NCBI GenBank assembly: GCA_035566895.1
Contig: DATMQA010000163.1
Location: forward strand, 1 to 30,866
DNA: 30,866 bases
Origin: DATMQA01 sp035566895
GTDB taxonomy: Bacteria > Verrucomicrobiota > Verrucomicrobiia > Limisphaerales > UBA8199
Direction of reading: 5' to 3'
In this document: positions 17,630-25,849 of the stretch, piece after piece
Position numbering within the stretch: the first letter of the stretch is position 1
Layout of the letters: each line of letters opens with the position of its first letter
Notes under the pieces: model-generated
Database searches by the model: none
The model's input: only the letters and a program-made list of their open reading frames with translations
What the model was told of the DNA's origin: nothing
Position numbers and translations under genes: made by a program

Positions 17630-18556
17630 TCAGAGCAGCTCTTTAATCAGGGCCTGGGCTTGTTCGTCGTTGATGCCGAGTTTGCGCCAGGCCAGCGGGC
17701 CACTGCCGTCGTGAAGAACAGGCTCCAGATCTTCCAGCGCCGGCAAGTCGGTGCGCTTCCAGAGCAGGCCGATGGGAATTTCCTCGCCCCACTGGTAGCC
17801 TTTGTCGAGAGCCTTGTGGAAGTCGGTCGGTTGGTAGCCTTGCTCTTCGAGGACTTTGACGCGCGGATTAAACCATTGATAGGTGTTGTCCTTATTATAA
17901 GTGACGCAGGGGCTGAAGACATCGACGAGCGAAAAGCCTTTGTGCTGGATGGCGCCTTTGAGGAGTTCGACCAGGTGCTTTTGCTTGCCGCTGAAACCGC
18001 GCGCAATGTAAGTGGCCCCGCCGACCATCGCCAGGGGAATGGGGTTGATGGGATTCTCGACGTTGCCATGGGGGGTGCTCTTGGTCTTCATGCCCTTGAC
18101 GCTGGTCGGCGAGGTTTGCCCGGTAGTCAGGCCGTAAATCTGGTTGTCCATCACGATGTAGGTCAAATCGACATTGCGGCGCATCGTGTGGAGGAAATGG
18201 TTGCCACCGATGCCGTAGCCGTCGCCATCGCCGCCGACGCAAATGACTTTGAGTTCGTGGTTGCCGAGCTTGACACCGGTGCCGACCGCCAGCGAGCGGC
18301 CGTGCAAGGTGTGCATGCCGTAAGTGTTGATAAAGCCGGGTAAGTTGGAGGAGCAGCCGATACCGCTGATGACGACGACCTGGTGCGGTTGGAGGCCCAA
18401 CTCGAACAGCGCGGTCTGCAGGGCCGACAGCACCGAAAAATCGCCGCAGCCGGGGCACCAGTCGGGATGGACTTTGCCTTTGTAGCTGTCTTTGACAAGC
18501 TGCGCGGCGGATTTGACGGTTTCAGGCGACGGCGCGGATTCGATCAGTGTGCTCAT
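17630..18556 (-). CDS. korB: 2-oxoacid:ferredoxin oxidoreductase, beta subunit
   Basis: 308 residues. This is the thiamine-pyrophosphate subunit of a KorAB-type enzyme that oxidatively decarboxylates 2-oxoglutarate (or another 2-oxoacid) to acyl-CoA with ferredoxin. Cysteines in DWCPGCGDF (C34, C37) and the TPP motif VGGDGDGYGIGGNHF, then YIVMDNQIYGLTTGQTSPTS, are clear. A further conserved Cys lies in DVFSPCVTYN. It follows the alpha subunit gene by 65 bases. The preference for 2-oxoglutarate is inferred from similarity in arrangement to korAB and is not proven by any residue I can name. Confidence 0.93.
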   Translation of the reverse strand: MSTLIESAPSPETVKSAAQLVKDSYKGKVHPDWCPGCGDFSVLSALQTALFELGLQPHQVVVISGIGCSSNLPGFINTYGMHTLHGRSLAVGTGVKLGNHELKVICVGGDGDGYGIGGNHFLHTMRRNVDLTYIVMDNQIYGLTTGQTSPTSVKGMKTKSTPHGNVENPINPIPLAMVGGATYIARGFSGKQKHLVELLKGAIQHKGFSLVDVFSPCVTYNKDNTYQWFNPRVKVLEEQGYQPTDFHKALDKGYQWGEEIPIGLLWKRTDLPALEDLEPVLHDGSGPLAWRKLGINDEQAQALIKELL

Positions 18557-18621
18557 AGAGTGCTAGACGGGATTTGGCGATATGGAGTTTATTGGCCCAT
18601 GTGAGGCGGCTAAGTTGATGC

Positions 18622-20439
18622 TTAAACCATAATCTCATGGGCGGGCACCGAGAGAGTCGTGCGGCCTGCCAGTTGCTCTTTGACGGCTTCGACGATGTGA
18701 TGTGGCCGGAACGGTTCGCCGTCGTACTTGCGGATGTGGCCATGCGCGTTAAAGCCGGTTTCGGAGCGCAGATAACGGGCGAACTGGCCGGAGTAGTTGT
18801 TCTCGACGATGATGACGCGCTTGCTCCGCGAAAGAATGCGGGTGATTTCGTCGGTGTGCAGCGGGACGAGCCATTTGATCTGAAGCTTGTTGGCGACAAT
18901 GCCTTCCTCCGCCGCAAGCTTTTCGACGGCTTCCCGAATCACGCCCTGGGTCGAGCCCCAGCCGACCAGAGTCACTGCAGCGTTTTCAGGCCCGACCAGT
19001 TTCGGCGGTGCGATTTGCGAAAGAACGGTTTCCATTTTGCGGGCGCGCTTTTCCACCATCATCCGGCGTTTGATCGGATTAGTAAATTCATCGCTGATGA
19101 GCGTGCCGTCCTCGTCATGTTCGTCGGTGGCGGCGATGTGGATATGGCCGGGAGTGCCGGGGACGGCGCGCGGGGAGATGCCGCTGGGAGTGTTGCGATA
19201 GCGCAGATAGGTGTTGTCGCCGTAGCCGCCGAAGGGGTTTTCGGTAGCGCCGTTACCGTTGCCGTTGCCGTTGGGGAAGATGGTTTGGCCACGGTCGATT
19301 TTGGGGTTGAAATCAAGGTCAGCGGGTTCGACGCTGCAGGTGCCTTCGGAAATCAGCAGATCGGCCAGGACCAGGCCGGGGCATTGGTACTTGTCGGCGA
19401 GATTGAACAGCTCGGGAATCGTGTGAAACAGATCGAGTTGGTCGGCGGGGGCAACGATGATTCGTGGGTAATCGCCCTGGCCGGCGCCGAGGATTTGCCA
19501 GAGGTCGCCCTGCTCGGTTTTGGTGGGCACGCCGGTAGCGGGCCCGGCGCGCTGGACATCAACACAAACGATGGGTGTCTCGATCATGCCTGCCATGCCT
19601 ATGGCCTCGCTCATGAGCGCGAAACCACCGCCCGAGGTGGCGCACATGGCGCGGCAACCGGTGTGGGCAGCGCCGATGACCATGTTCATGACGCCGATTT
19701 CGTCCTCGACCTGGCGGACCATGATGCCTAACTGCCGCGCATGGGTCGCCATCCACATGAGCACGCCCGTCGAGGGGCTCATGGGGTAGGCAGCATAGAA
19801 CTTCACCCCGGCGGCCACCCCGCCCATGGCGGTCGTCTGGTTGCCGGTGACAATAGCTTTGGGCTTGTTGGTTTTGGGGGCCTGAAAAGAAAAAGGTTTG
19901 AAGTTTTTAGCAGCGTGCTCGTAACCGCCGCGAGCGATGCCGACGTTTTCCGCGACCACCGCGTCACCTTTCTTTTTGAATTGGCGGGCGATGACGGCTT
20001 CGAGCGCTTCGGATTCAACGCCGAGCATTTGCAGGGTGGCGCCCAGGGCGGCGGTGTTGGCGGCCAATTTATTGGCGCCGCAGATTTGCTTCATCGGCAT
20101 CGGGCAAAGCACGACCCCGGCGGCGGCTTCGCCCGGTTTGAGCTTGTCGGCATCAAAGACAACACGCGAGCCCGGCTTCATCAGGCGCAGATGACGGTCG
20201 AGCGAATCCTGGTTGAGCGGGATCAAAACGTCATGCTTGTCGCCCATGCTGCGAACCGGGCCGTCGCTGGCCCGGATGGTCAGGAAGGTGTGGCCGCCGC
20301 GGATGATCGACTGGTAAGCGTTGTAAGCGTTGACGTTGAGGCCACGGCGGGCAAAGATGCGGGCCAGGATGTCTCCGGTGCTGGCGATGCCCTGGCCGTT
20401 TTCACCCCCGATGCCGACTGCAAAATCCACGATTGCCAT
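18622..20439 (-). CDS. korA: 2-oxoacid:ferredoxin oxidoreductase, alpha(-gamma) subunit
   Basis: 605 residues from the ATG at 20439, with AAGG ten bases upstream. The N-terminal gamma-type domain (1-180) carries VGIGGENGQGIASTGDIL and SIIRGGHTFLTIRAS. The alpha domain follows with GNQTTAMGGVAAGVKFYAAY, YPMSPSTGVLMW, ATSGGGFALMSEAIGMAG and QRAGPATGVPTKTEQGDL. The C-terminal transketolase-like part ends with VPLHTDEITRILSRSKRVII. The gamma-alpha fusion is usual for KorA. A short hexanucleotide repeat encodes the loop NGNGNGNGATEN. With KorB it would form the cytoplasmic enzyme, linking the TCA cycle to ferredoxin. Confidence 0.95.
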   Translation of the reverse strand: MAIVDFAVGIGGENGQGIASTGDILARIFARRGLNVNAYNAYQSIIRGGHTFLTIRASDGPVRSMGDKHDVLIPLNQDSLDRHLRLMKPGSRVVFDADKLKPGEAAAGVVLCPMPMKQICGANKLAANTAALGATLQMLGVESEALEAVIARQFKKKGDAVVAENVGIARGGYEHAAKNFKPFSFQAPKTNKPKAIVTGNQTTAMGGVAAGVKFYAAYPMSPSTGVLMWMATHARQLGIMVRQVEDEIGVMNMVIGAAHTGCRAMCATSGGGFALMSEAIGMAGMIETPIVCVDVQRAGPATGVPTKTEQGDLWQILGAGQGDYPRIIVAPADQLDLFHTIPELFNLADKYQCPGLVLADLLISEGTCSVEPADLDFNPKIDRGQTIFPNGNGNGNGATENPFGGYGDNTYLRYRNTPSGISPRAVPGTPGHIHIAATDEHDEDGTLISDEFTNPIKRRMMVEKRARKMETVLSQIAPPKLVGPENAAVTLVGWGSTQGVIREAVEKLAAEEGIVANKLQIKWLVPLHTDEITRILSRSKRVIIVENNYSGQFARYLRSETGFNAHGHIRKYDGEPFRPHHIVEAVKEQLAGRTTLSVPAHEIMV

Positions 20440-20612
20440 AATTCAAAATCCTTCTCTGCCCGCAAATGATTTCGCCTAAACCTCGAAATAAGATGTCATA
20501 AAGATTTAAGCAGATGACCGGGCCCCACGCAAGGGTTTTTTATTTCGTTTTTGCACTTTTACTTCTGGCATTCCCGAGAGGGCGAGTACACCGTAAAATC
20601 GTAAAAGAAAAC

Positions 20613-21251
20613 ATGGCAAAGCAACCGCAGGTAGCGCTGAGCGACCCGGCCGAATGGCTGGGCGACTGGCATCCGCTGGCCGAGCAACTGGGTTCGACCG
20701 ACGGCCTGGTAACGCTCGGGTCGGTGTCCGCGCTCCTGCGTCTTGATCCGGTGCGCGACCTGCGCTCGTTGCGGAATTTTTTGCGGAGCTACGTGACGCG
20801 GGTTCTCCTTCCGGTGGAGCTGCCCGCGATCCGGTCGGCCTACGGGCATGCCGCGCGCCACGAAGTCCGGGAGTTGGTAGCCTTGGACCAGCAACTGGCC
20901 GCGACGCCGCTCTTGCGGGAGTTTTCGACTCCGAGCCGGCGCGTGGGGCAAAGCCAATTGCAAAAGCTGCGACCATTGCGCGACCAGCGGGTGGTGCAGC
21001 GCTATCTCCAGGCGGTCGAGACCGGCCAGGCGCACGGCTGGCACACGCTGGTGTATGGCCTGACGCTCTCGATTTATTCGCTCCCCTTGCGGCAGGGGTT
21101 GCTGGGTTATGCGCAGCAGACCACGCGCGGTTTCATCTACTCGGCGGCGCGCTCGCTGCGCCTTTCGGAGCGGCAATGCCGGCGGCTCTTTGACGAGCTC
21201 TACGCGGGGTTGCCGGGAGCGGTGGAGGAGTTGCTCAGAGTAGCGGCCTGA
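20613..21251 (+). CDS. UreF-like protein (divergent, orphan)
   Basis: 212 residues from the ATG at 20613. The all-helical sequence matches the later part of urease accessory protein UreF: ELVALDQQLAATPLLREFST then SRRVGQSQLQKL, followed by HGWHTLVYGLTLSIYSLPLR and TTRGFIYSAARSLRLSERQC. UreF, with UreD and UreG, loads nickel into urease. However, the family's N-terminal P-x-G-x-F-x-x-S-x-GLE motif is not seen; the corresponding region reads LAEQLGSTDGLVTLGS. No ureABC, ureD, ureE or ureG gene is in the window. It may be a distant member with another job. The start is supported only by a weak A/G-rich site. Confidence 0.6.
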   Translation: MAKQPQVALSDPAEWLGDWHPLAEQLGSTDGLVTLGSVSALLRLDPVRDLRSLRNFLRSYVTRVLLPVELPAIRSAYGHAARHEVRELVALDQQLAATPLLREFSTPSRRVGQSQLQKLRPLRDQRVVQRYLQAVETGQAHGWHTLVYGLTLSIYSLPLRQGLLGYAQQTTRGFIYSAARSLRLSERQCRRLFDELYAGLPGAVEELLRVAA

Positions 21252-21253
21252 GC

Positions 21254-21294
21254 GGTTGTCAGGTTATCGGGTTATCAAGCTTTCAAGTTTCAGG
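21254..21294. repeat. GGTTATC/TTTCAAG word repeat
   Basis: Starts two bases after the UreF-like stop codon: GGTTGTCAGGTTATCGGGTT then ATCAAGCTTTCAAGTTTCAGG. A GGTTATC word is repeated three times and then changes into a TTTCAAG word. It occupies the first part of the gap before the symporter gene. Confidence 0.7.
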
Positions 21295-21400
21295 CTCCCC
21301 CAGTCGCTCGTTTATTTGGATGTAGTCTCTGGAACTCTTTATCTCCATGCTCCTGCCTGTTCGCGAGCGCGGACCACTCGATAAGAAACCTAGAACCTGA

Positions 21401-23038
21401 ATGAACCCCTACTTCAGCGCAGGCGATTGGGCGGTCATCCTCCTTTACCTGGTCGGCATCATCGGGCTCGGGCTCTGGTTTGGCCAGGACCAGCACAACA
21501 CGCGCGACTACTTCCTGGGCAGCAAGAACGTTCCGTGGTGGGGCATCGGCCTGTCGATCGTTGCCGCCGAGACCAGCGCCCTGACCATCATCGGAGTGCC
21601 GTCGATGGCTTATGGAGGCAACATCGCCTTCCTTCAAATGATCATTGGCTATGTCATCGCGCGCATCCTGCTGGCGATCGTGCTGGTACCTCATTATTTC
21701 AAAGGCGAGATTTACTCGCCGTACCAACTCTTCGCCAACACGTTTGGTCCAGCGGCACGGCAGACCGCCGGTGGATTCTTCCTGCTCAGCGAAACGCTTG
21801 CGGCCGGCGTGCGGGTGTACGTAGCCAGCATCCCGGTGAAGCTGATGCTGGGCGATAAGGTGCTCGGGTTCGGCACGGGCGACCCCATCCTTGGCGCAAT
21901 CCTGCTGTTTGTGGGTTTGTCGCTGCTCTACACCTATGTGGGCGGCGTCAAGGCCGTGATTTGGACTGACGCGGCGCAGTTTGGACTGTTTCTGCTTGGG
22001 GGTCTGTTCGCGTTATTTGTTATTCCTTCCCTGGTGGACGGTGGGGCCACCGCGGTATTTGCCAAAGCGGCGGAAGCGGGCAAGCTGCACTGGCTGAATG
22101 TGGCGGCGCCGGCTGGGACCTCGCTGGTGAAATTTTTACTGGGCGCGCCGTTTAACATCTGGATGGGAGTCATCGGCGGCACGGTCCTGGTGATGTCATC
22201 GCACGGGGCCGAACAGTTAATCGTCCAGCGGGTGCTGGCCTGCAAGTCGGTGGCGGACGGCAGAAAGGCTCTGGCGCTGAGCGCCGTGGTCATCTTTCCG
22301 CTATTCCTGATTTTTTTGCTGGTCGGCGCGATGCTATGGGTTTTTTACCAAAGCCATCCGTTCCAAATTGCGCTGCCGGAGCCGCGTCCGGGTTCCGGGA
22401 TCAAAGCGAACGATTTTGTCTTTCCGATTTTCATGATGACCGAAGTGCCGCACGTGCTGAGAGGATTTTTGATCGTGGCGATTTTGTCCGCCGCGATGTC
22501 CTCGGTGAGTTCCGCGCTGACCTCGCTGGCGTCGGTTTCGACCATGGATTTTGTAAAGCATGTGCTGCCGGAGCGAAGTGAGGGCTTTTTTCTGCGGTTC
22601 AGCAAGGCGAGCACGGTGGTTTGGGCGGGGATATTGATCCTGGTGGCCTACTTGAGCCGGCAGGTCGAGTTTGTTTTGAACGCGGCCTTTTCGTTACGCG
22701 GACTGACCAGCGGCGCGCTGGTGGGCGGTTTGGCGCTGGCGGTGTTTTGGCGCCAGGGCCGCGCCGCGCCGGTGGTAATAGGGATGCTGGTCTCATTGGG
22801 TGTGATGACAGCCATTCAGGTTTTGCCTCAATTACCGCAGACCAAGGGCCTCTGGATGAGGATCGTCGGAACCGAAATTTTTTGGCCGTGGTACACGCTG
22901 ATTGGCGCGTCGATCACCTTAGGGACGGCGATGCTGGTACGGAGGTGGATGCCCTTGCGCCTGGAGACTGTCCCAGAATTAAAAACCACGGACTCACAAA
23001 CCAGCGGGGCCGCAACCAAGATAGGTGGGAGTAATTAA
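21401..23038 (+). CDS. Sodium:solute symporter (SSS family)
   Basis: 545 residues with about 13 membrane helices. Family features include the first helix (WAVILLYLVGIIGLGLWFG), NTRDYFLGSKNVPWWGIGLS then IVAAETSALTIIGVPSMAYG, GGVKAVIWTDAAQFGLFLLG, and the SSS signature region near SAAMSSVSSALTSLASVSTM. The protein uses the sodium gradient to bring in a solute; sugars or organic acids are typical in this lineage, but the substrate cannot be read from sequence. The last 20 residues (ELKTTDSQTSG onward) are low-complexity and are encoded by word-repeat-like DNA. There is no substrate enzyme next to it. Confidence 0.95.
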   Translation: MNPYFSAGDWAVILLYLVGIIGLGLWFGQDQHNTRDYFLGSKNVPWWGIGLSIVAAETSALTIIGVPSMAYGGNIAFLQMIIGYVIARILLAIVLVPHYFKGEIYSPYQLFANTFGPAARQTAGGFFLLSETLAAGVRVYVASIPVKLMLGDKVLGFGTGDPILGAILLFVGLSLLYTYVGGVKAVIWTDAAQFGLFLLGGLFALFVIPSLVDGGATAVFAKAAEAGKLHWLNVAAPAGTSLVKFLLGAPFNIWMGVIGGTVLVMSSHGAEQLIVQRVLACKSVADGRKALALSAVVIFPLFLIFLLVGAMLWVFYQSHPFQIALPEPRPGSGIKANDFVFPIFMMTEVPHVLRGFLIVAILSAAMSSVSSALTSLASVSTMDFVKHVLPERSEGFFLRFSKASTVVWAGILILVAYLSRQVEFVLNAAFSLRGLTSGALVGGLALAVFWRQGRAAPVVIGMLVSLGVMTAIQVLPQLPQTKGLWMRIVGTEIFWPWYTLIGASITLGTAMLVRRWMPLRLETVPELKTTDSQTSGAATKIGGSN

Positions 23039-23080
23039 ACCACAGAGACGCGACAGACGCAGAGAAGACAAAGCAGCAGA
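23037..23080. repeat. ACCACAGAGACGC word repeat
   Basis: AACCACAGAGACGCGACAGA then CGCAGAGAAGACAAAGCAGC: a purine-rich word CAGAGA/GACGC repeated with drift, directly at the stop codon of the symporter gene. Confidence 0.65.
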
Positions 23081-23139
23081 ACCTTTGCACTACGGCAGCC
23101 AAACATGCTCACAGCCTCCGAGCAATTTGCGGCGGCATC

Positions 23140-23215
23140 GGAGCGCGGCCTTAGGCTGCAGAATCAATGAATATGGATTGCGTTGGCCCGTTTCTACAGC
23201 CTAAAGCCGCGCTCC
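23140..23215. repeat. 24-base inverted repeat, REP/MITE-like element
   Basis: The left arm GGAGCGCGGCCTTAGGCTGC plus AGAA (23140-23163) and the reverse complement of the right arm (23192-23215), GGAGCGCGGCTTTAGGCTGT plus AGAA, differ at two of 24 positions, both C/T changes that leave a G-U pair possible in RNA. The loop is 28 bases. It lies between the symporter and rlmI-like genes. It lacks a T-tract, so it is not a typical terminator. The form fits a REP-type palindrome mobilised in trans; no transposase is in the window. Confidence 0.75.
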
Positions 23216-23261
23216 AACGTTGCCGTGATCGTCCGTGAAAGCGACAAAACCTTCGCACAGC

Positions 23262-24527
23262 ATGAGCGGTCGCAAATCCGGGAAAACCTCCGCGGCGCGG
23301 CTGCGCCTGCGCGTGAGCGCAACCGCTGAAACCATCCTGCGGTCGGGCCATCCCTGGCTGTTCGCGGACAGCATCCGGGAGCAGAATCGCCAGGGGAAAC
23401 TCGGGGAGTTGGCGGTGGTTTATGATCGGAAGGACAGGTTTTTGGCGTTGGGATTGTTCGACCCGGAATCGCCGATTCGCGTCCGCGTGCTGGTGAGGGG
23501 AAAGCCACAGGAGCTTGACCGCGCCTGGTGGCCGGCGCGGTTGGAGCAGGCGCTGGAAAAGCGCCAAGGTTTGTTCGATGACCAGACGACGGGTCACCGT
23601 TGGCTTAACGGGGAGAGCGACGGCTGGCCCGGCCTGGTGCTGGACCGTTACGACCGCACCCTGGTGTTGAAGCTCTACACGGCTGCGTGGCTGCCGCACC
23701 TGGAGGACATCGCCGGCATCATCCAACAGCAGTTGCAGCCGGAGCGCATCGTGCTCCGGCTCAGCCGCAATATCCAGGAGACGGCCGCTACCCGGTTTGG
23801 AAAGAAGGATGGGGAAATCCTGCAAGGGCTGCCGCTCGGTGGGCCGGTCGTCTTCCTGGAGAAGGGTTTGCGCTTTGAGGCCGACGTGCTGCGCGGCCAA
23901 AAGACCGGTTTCTTTTTAGACCAGCGCGAGAACCGGCGCCGGGTCGAAGCGCTGGCGCGCGGGCGCACCGTGCTTAACACCTTCAGTTTCTCCGGCGGCT
24001 TCTCGCTTTATGCCGCGCGCGGCGGGGCACTTTCGGTCACCGACCTGGACCTCAGCGATTACGCCCTGGTCGCCGCAAAACGCAACTTCGCGCTCAATCA
24101 GTCAGAACCTGCGGTGGCTGCCTGCAGTCACGAAACGATTCAGGCGGAAGCCTTTGAGTGGCTGAATCATAAGCCAAGGCGAAAGTTCGGTTTAATTGTT
24201 CTGGACCCGCCCTCGCTGGCCAAACGCGAAGCCGAGCGGGCCGGCGCAATTCGGGCGTATGGCCGTTTGACGGCACTGGCGATCGAACACCTCGAACCAG
24301 CGGGCATTTTGGTAGCCTGCTCGTGTTCAGCCCATGTCAGCGCCGAGGAGTTTTTTGCGGTGGTGCGAAGAGAAACGAGCCGGGCGGGGCGCGTGTTCAA
24401 AGAGCTTGAGACCACGCATCACCCGCCCGACCATCCGGCTGGCTTCAAAGAGGCCAGGTATTTGAAGGCGACCTATCAGTCGTCGGCGTCTTCGTCGAAA
24501 TCAAACGGCGGGGTCAACCCGGTGTAG
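23262..24527 (+). CDS. RlmI-type 23S rRNA cytosine methyltransferase
   Basis: 421 residues from the ATG at 23262 (a GTG at 23235 is also in frame). An N-terminal PUA-like domain (about 10-90; ILRSGHPWLFADSIRE, AVVYDRKDRFLALGLFDP) precedes a class I SAM methyltransferase with GQKTGFFLDQRENRR (about 212-226), NTFSFSGGFSLYAARGG, TDLDLS and LDPPSLAK. This is the RlmI/COG1092 family, which makes m5C1962 in 23S rRNA in E. coli; the exact target here is inferred. The family normally stops soon after the motif YLK; here 19 more residues (through SSASSSKSNGGVNPV) overlap the convergent propeller gene by 52 bases. Confidence 0.9.
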   Translation: MSGRKSGKTSAARLRLRVSATAETILRSGHPWLFADSIREQNRQGKLGELAVVYDRKDRFLALGLFDPESPIRVRVLVRGKPQELDRAWWPARLEQALEKRQGLFDDQTTGHRWLNGESDGWPGLVLDRYDRTLVLKLYTAAWLPHLEDIAGIIQQQLQPERIVLRLSRNIQETAATRFGKKDGEILQGLPLGGPVVFLEKGLRFEADVLRGQKTGFFLDQRENRRRVEALARGRTVLNTFSFSGGFSLYAARGGALSVTDLDLSDYALVAAKRNFALNQSEPAVAACSHETIQAEAFEWLNHKPRRKFGLIVLDPPSLAKREAERAGAIRAYGRLTALAIEHLEPAGILVACSCSAHVSAEEFFAVVRRETSRAGRVFKELETTHHPPDHPAGFKEARYLKATYQSSASSSKSNGGVNPV

Positions 24528-25687
24528 TCCCCGACCACCTTCGCATCATAGGGCGAGTACAGCCCCTTTTGCGTGGTATGGAGGTCATAGCCGACGTTGT
24601 TGCCGATGGAGCCTCCGCCGGCGAGCGGAAGCCCGTAGCTGGCGACGATCACCTTGGCCTGATTGACGCGGATGACCCGGTTGTTAAACTGGTCACTGAT
24701 TAAGGTGTCGCCGTTGCGGAGCCGAACCGCGCGGGTCGGCAGCGGCAAGGCGACGCTGTTCGAGTCGGTGCCCGTAAAATATTGCCAGACGGGGATATCG
24801 TTGGCATCGACCTCGACGATGCGGGCGTTGCCCGAATCGGTAAGCAGCGTGTGCCCATTCTCCAGGCGGCTGGAGAATGCGAGAATATTAAGCGAATTGG
24901 TGGCGGTGAGCGTTCGGACGATCTGATCGGCCCGCGTGACCTCAATAGCCCGGCTGTTGTTCTCGTCGGAGATGAGGACATTGCCATTTTCGAGCAACTC
25001 GGCCGAGTTCGGGTTGTTAAGCTGGTCGCCCGCGTTGGTGTTGGAGCCCGGATAGGACCAGACGATCTGCTTGCGCAAGTTCACCTCGATGATCCGGTTG
25101 TTGGCCTGGTCGGTGATGAGGACGTGAAAGCTGGGCAGCCAGGTGCACTGCACCGGAGTGCTCAGGAGGTTGGGACCAGAGCCGGTTTGGCCGAATTGAC
25201 CGTACTGCCAGATGATACGGCCGAAGGGGTCCACCAGGATGACCCGATTATCCGCAGCGCCACCAGGGATCTGGGGTATCACGTTGGGCGGTGTTCCCGT
25301 TCCGGCCATCAGGGTCAGCGGCCCAACACGTTGGGCGTCATTGCAGCCGATGATCGACTGGGGCGAAAAATTAAGCGGCCCCAGGCCGAACGACCAAACG
25401 ATATCACCGTTGGGTTTAGCCTCGATGACACGGTTATTAAACTGGTCGGCAATCAGGATGTTGCCGGGTTGGTTGAAGCTCGGGCTGAGGCTTCCCGCCT
25501 GGACGGAAGCGGCCGGCAGCAGCAGCCCGGCGGCGGCCAGGAGCGCGCAAAAAGCACCCGCCTTCCGAAGGACCCGGGTTTTCCACCCCTGACGACGCTG
25601 AGAGTTGAGGTTGGCCTGGCCTGGGCGGCCGGCGTGGTTTTCCCGGGGCAGGCCCCGAGCCAGCTTGAGCGTGAATTTGTTTAACAT
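24476..25687 (-). CDS. Secreted six-repeat NHL-like beta-propeller
   Basis: 403 residues from the ATG at 25687. The signal peptide (GAFCALLAAAGLLLPAASVQAG) is preceded by an unusually long basic N-region of about 42 residues, with no later start codon available. Six repeats follow, each about 45-60 residues: GNILIADQFNNRVIEAKPNG, DNRVILVDPFGRIIWQYGQ, HVLITDQANNRIIEVNLRK, GNVLISDENNSRAIEVTRAD, GHTLLTDSGNARIVEVDAND and GDTLISDQFNNRVIRVNQAK. Six such blades would close a propeller for protein or ligand binding. The acidic end FDFDEDADD is encoded opposite the rlmI-like tail. Ligand and role are unknown. The gene is divergent from the second oxidoreductase. Confidence 0.85.
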   Translation of the reverse strand: MLNKFTLKLARGLPRENHAGRPGQANLNSQRRQGWKTRVLRKAGAFCALLAAAGLLLPAASVQAGSLSPSFNQPGNILIADQFNNRVIEAKPNGDIVWSFGLGPLNFSPQSIIGCNDAQRVGPLTLMAGTGTPPNVIPQIPGGAADNRVILVDPFGRIIWQYGQFGQTGSGPNLLSTPVQCTWLPSFHVLITDQANNRIIEVNLRKQIVWSYPGSNTNAGDQLNNPNSAELLENGNVLISDENNSRAIEVTRADQIVRTLTATNSLNILAFSSRLENGHTLLTDSGNARIVEVDANDIPVWQYFTGTDSNSVALPLPTRAVRLRNGDTLISDQFNNRVIRVNQAKVIVASYGLPLAGGGSIGNNVGYDLHTTQKGLYSPYDAKVVGDYTGLTPPFDFDEDADD

Positions 25688-25849
25688 AGCCTTTTTTGGT
25701 TTGGTCTAGATTTTCGGGTTAGATCAGTCGTAACCCAAAGTATGAGGGACCAACGCGCCAAAGGTTCCCGACAGGGCGAGAAAAAAGCGCATAGAAACTC
25801 CTTTTTGCGGAGCATTGACAAGCATCTTTGCCGGGGGCAGCCTGGGACC

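Noticed and set aside
17570..17660. Terminator at the end of korB
   Set aside because: AGAGC/GCTCT segments occur, but the loop would be one base and there is no proper T-tract.
16826..18343. Plus-strand open frame spanning nnr and korB
   Set aside because: It crosses two confidently identified minus-strand genes.
20460..20612. Terminator or promoter in the korA/UreF-like gap
   Set aside because: A CCC...GGG pair before TTTTTT is too short to be a stem, and no -35/-10 pair with proper spacing was found.
25815..25820. TTGACA box upstream of the second oxidoreductase
   Set aside because: There is no acceptable -10 sequence 16-18 bases downstream.
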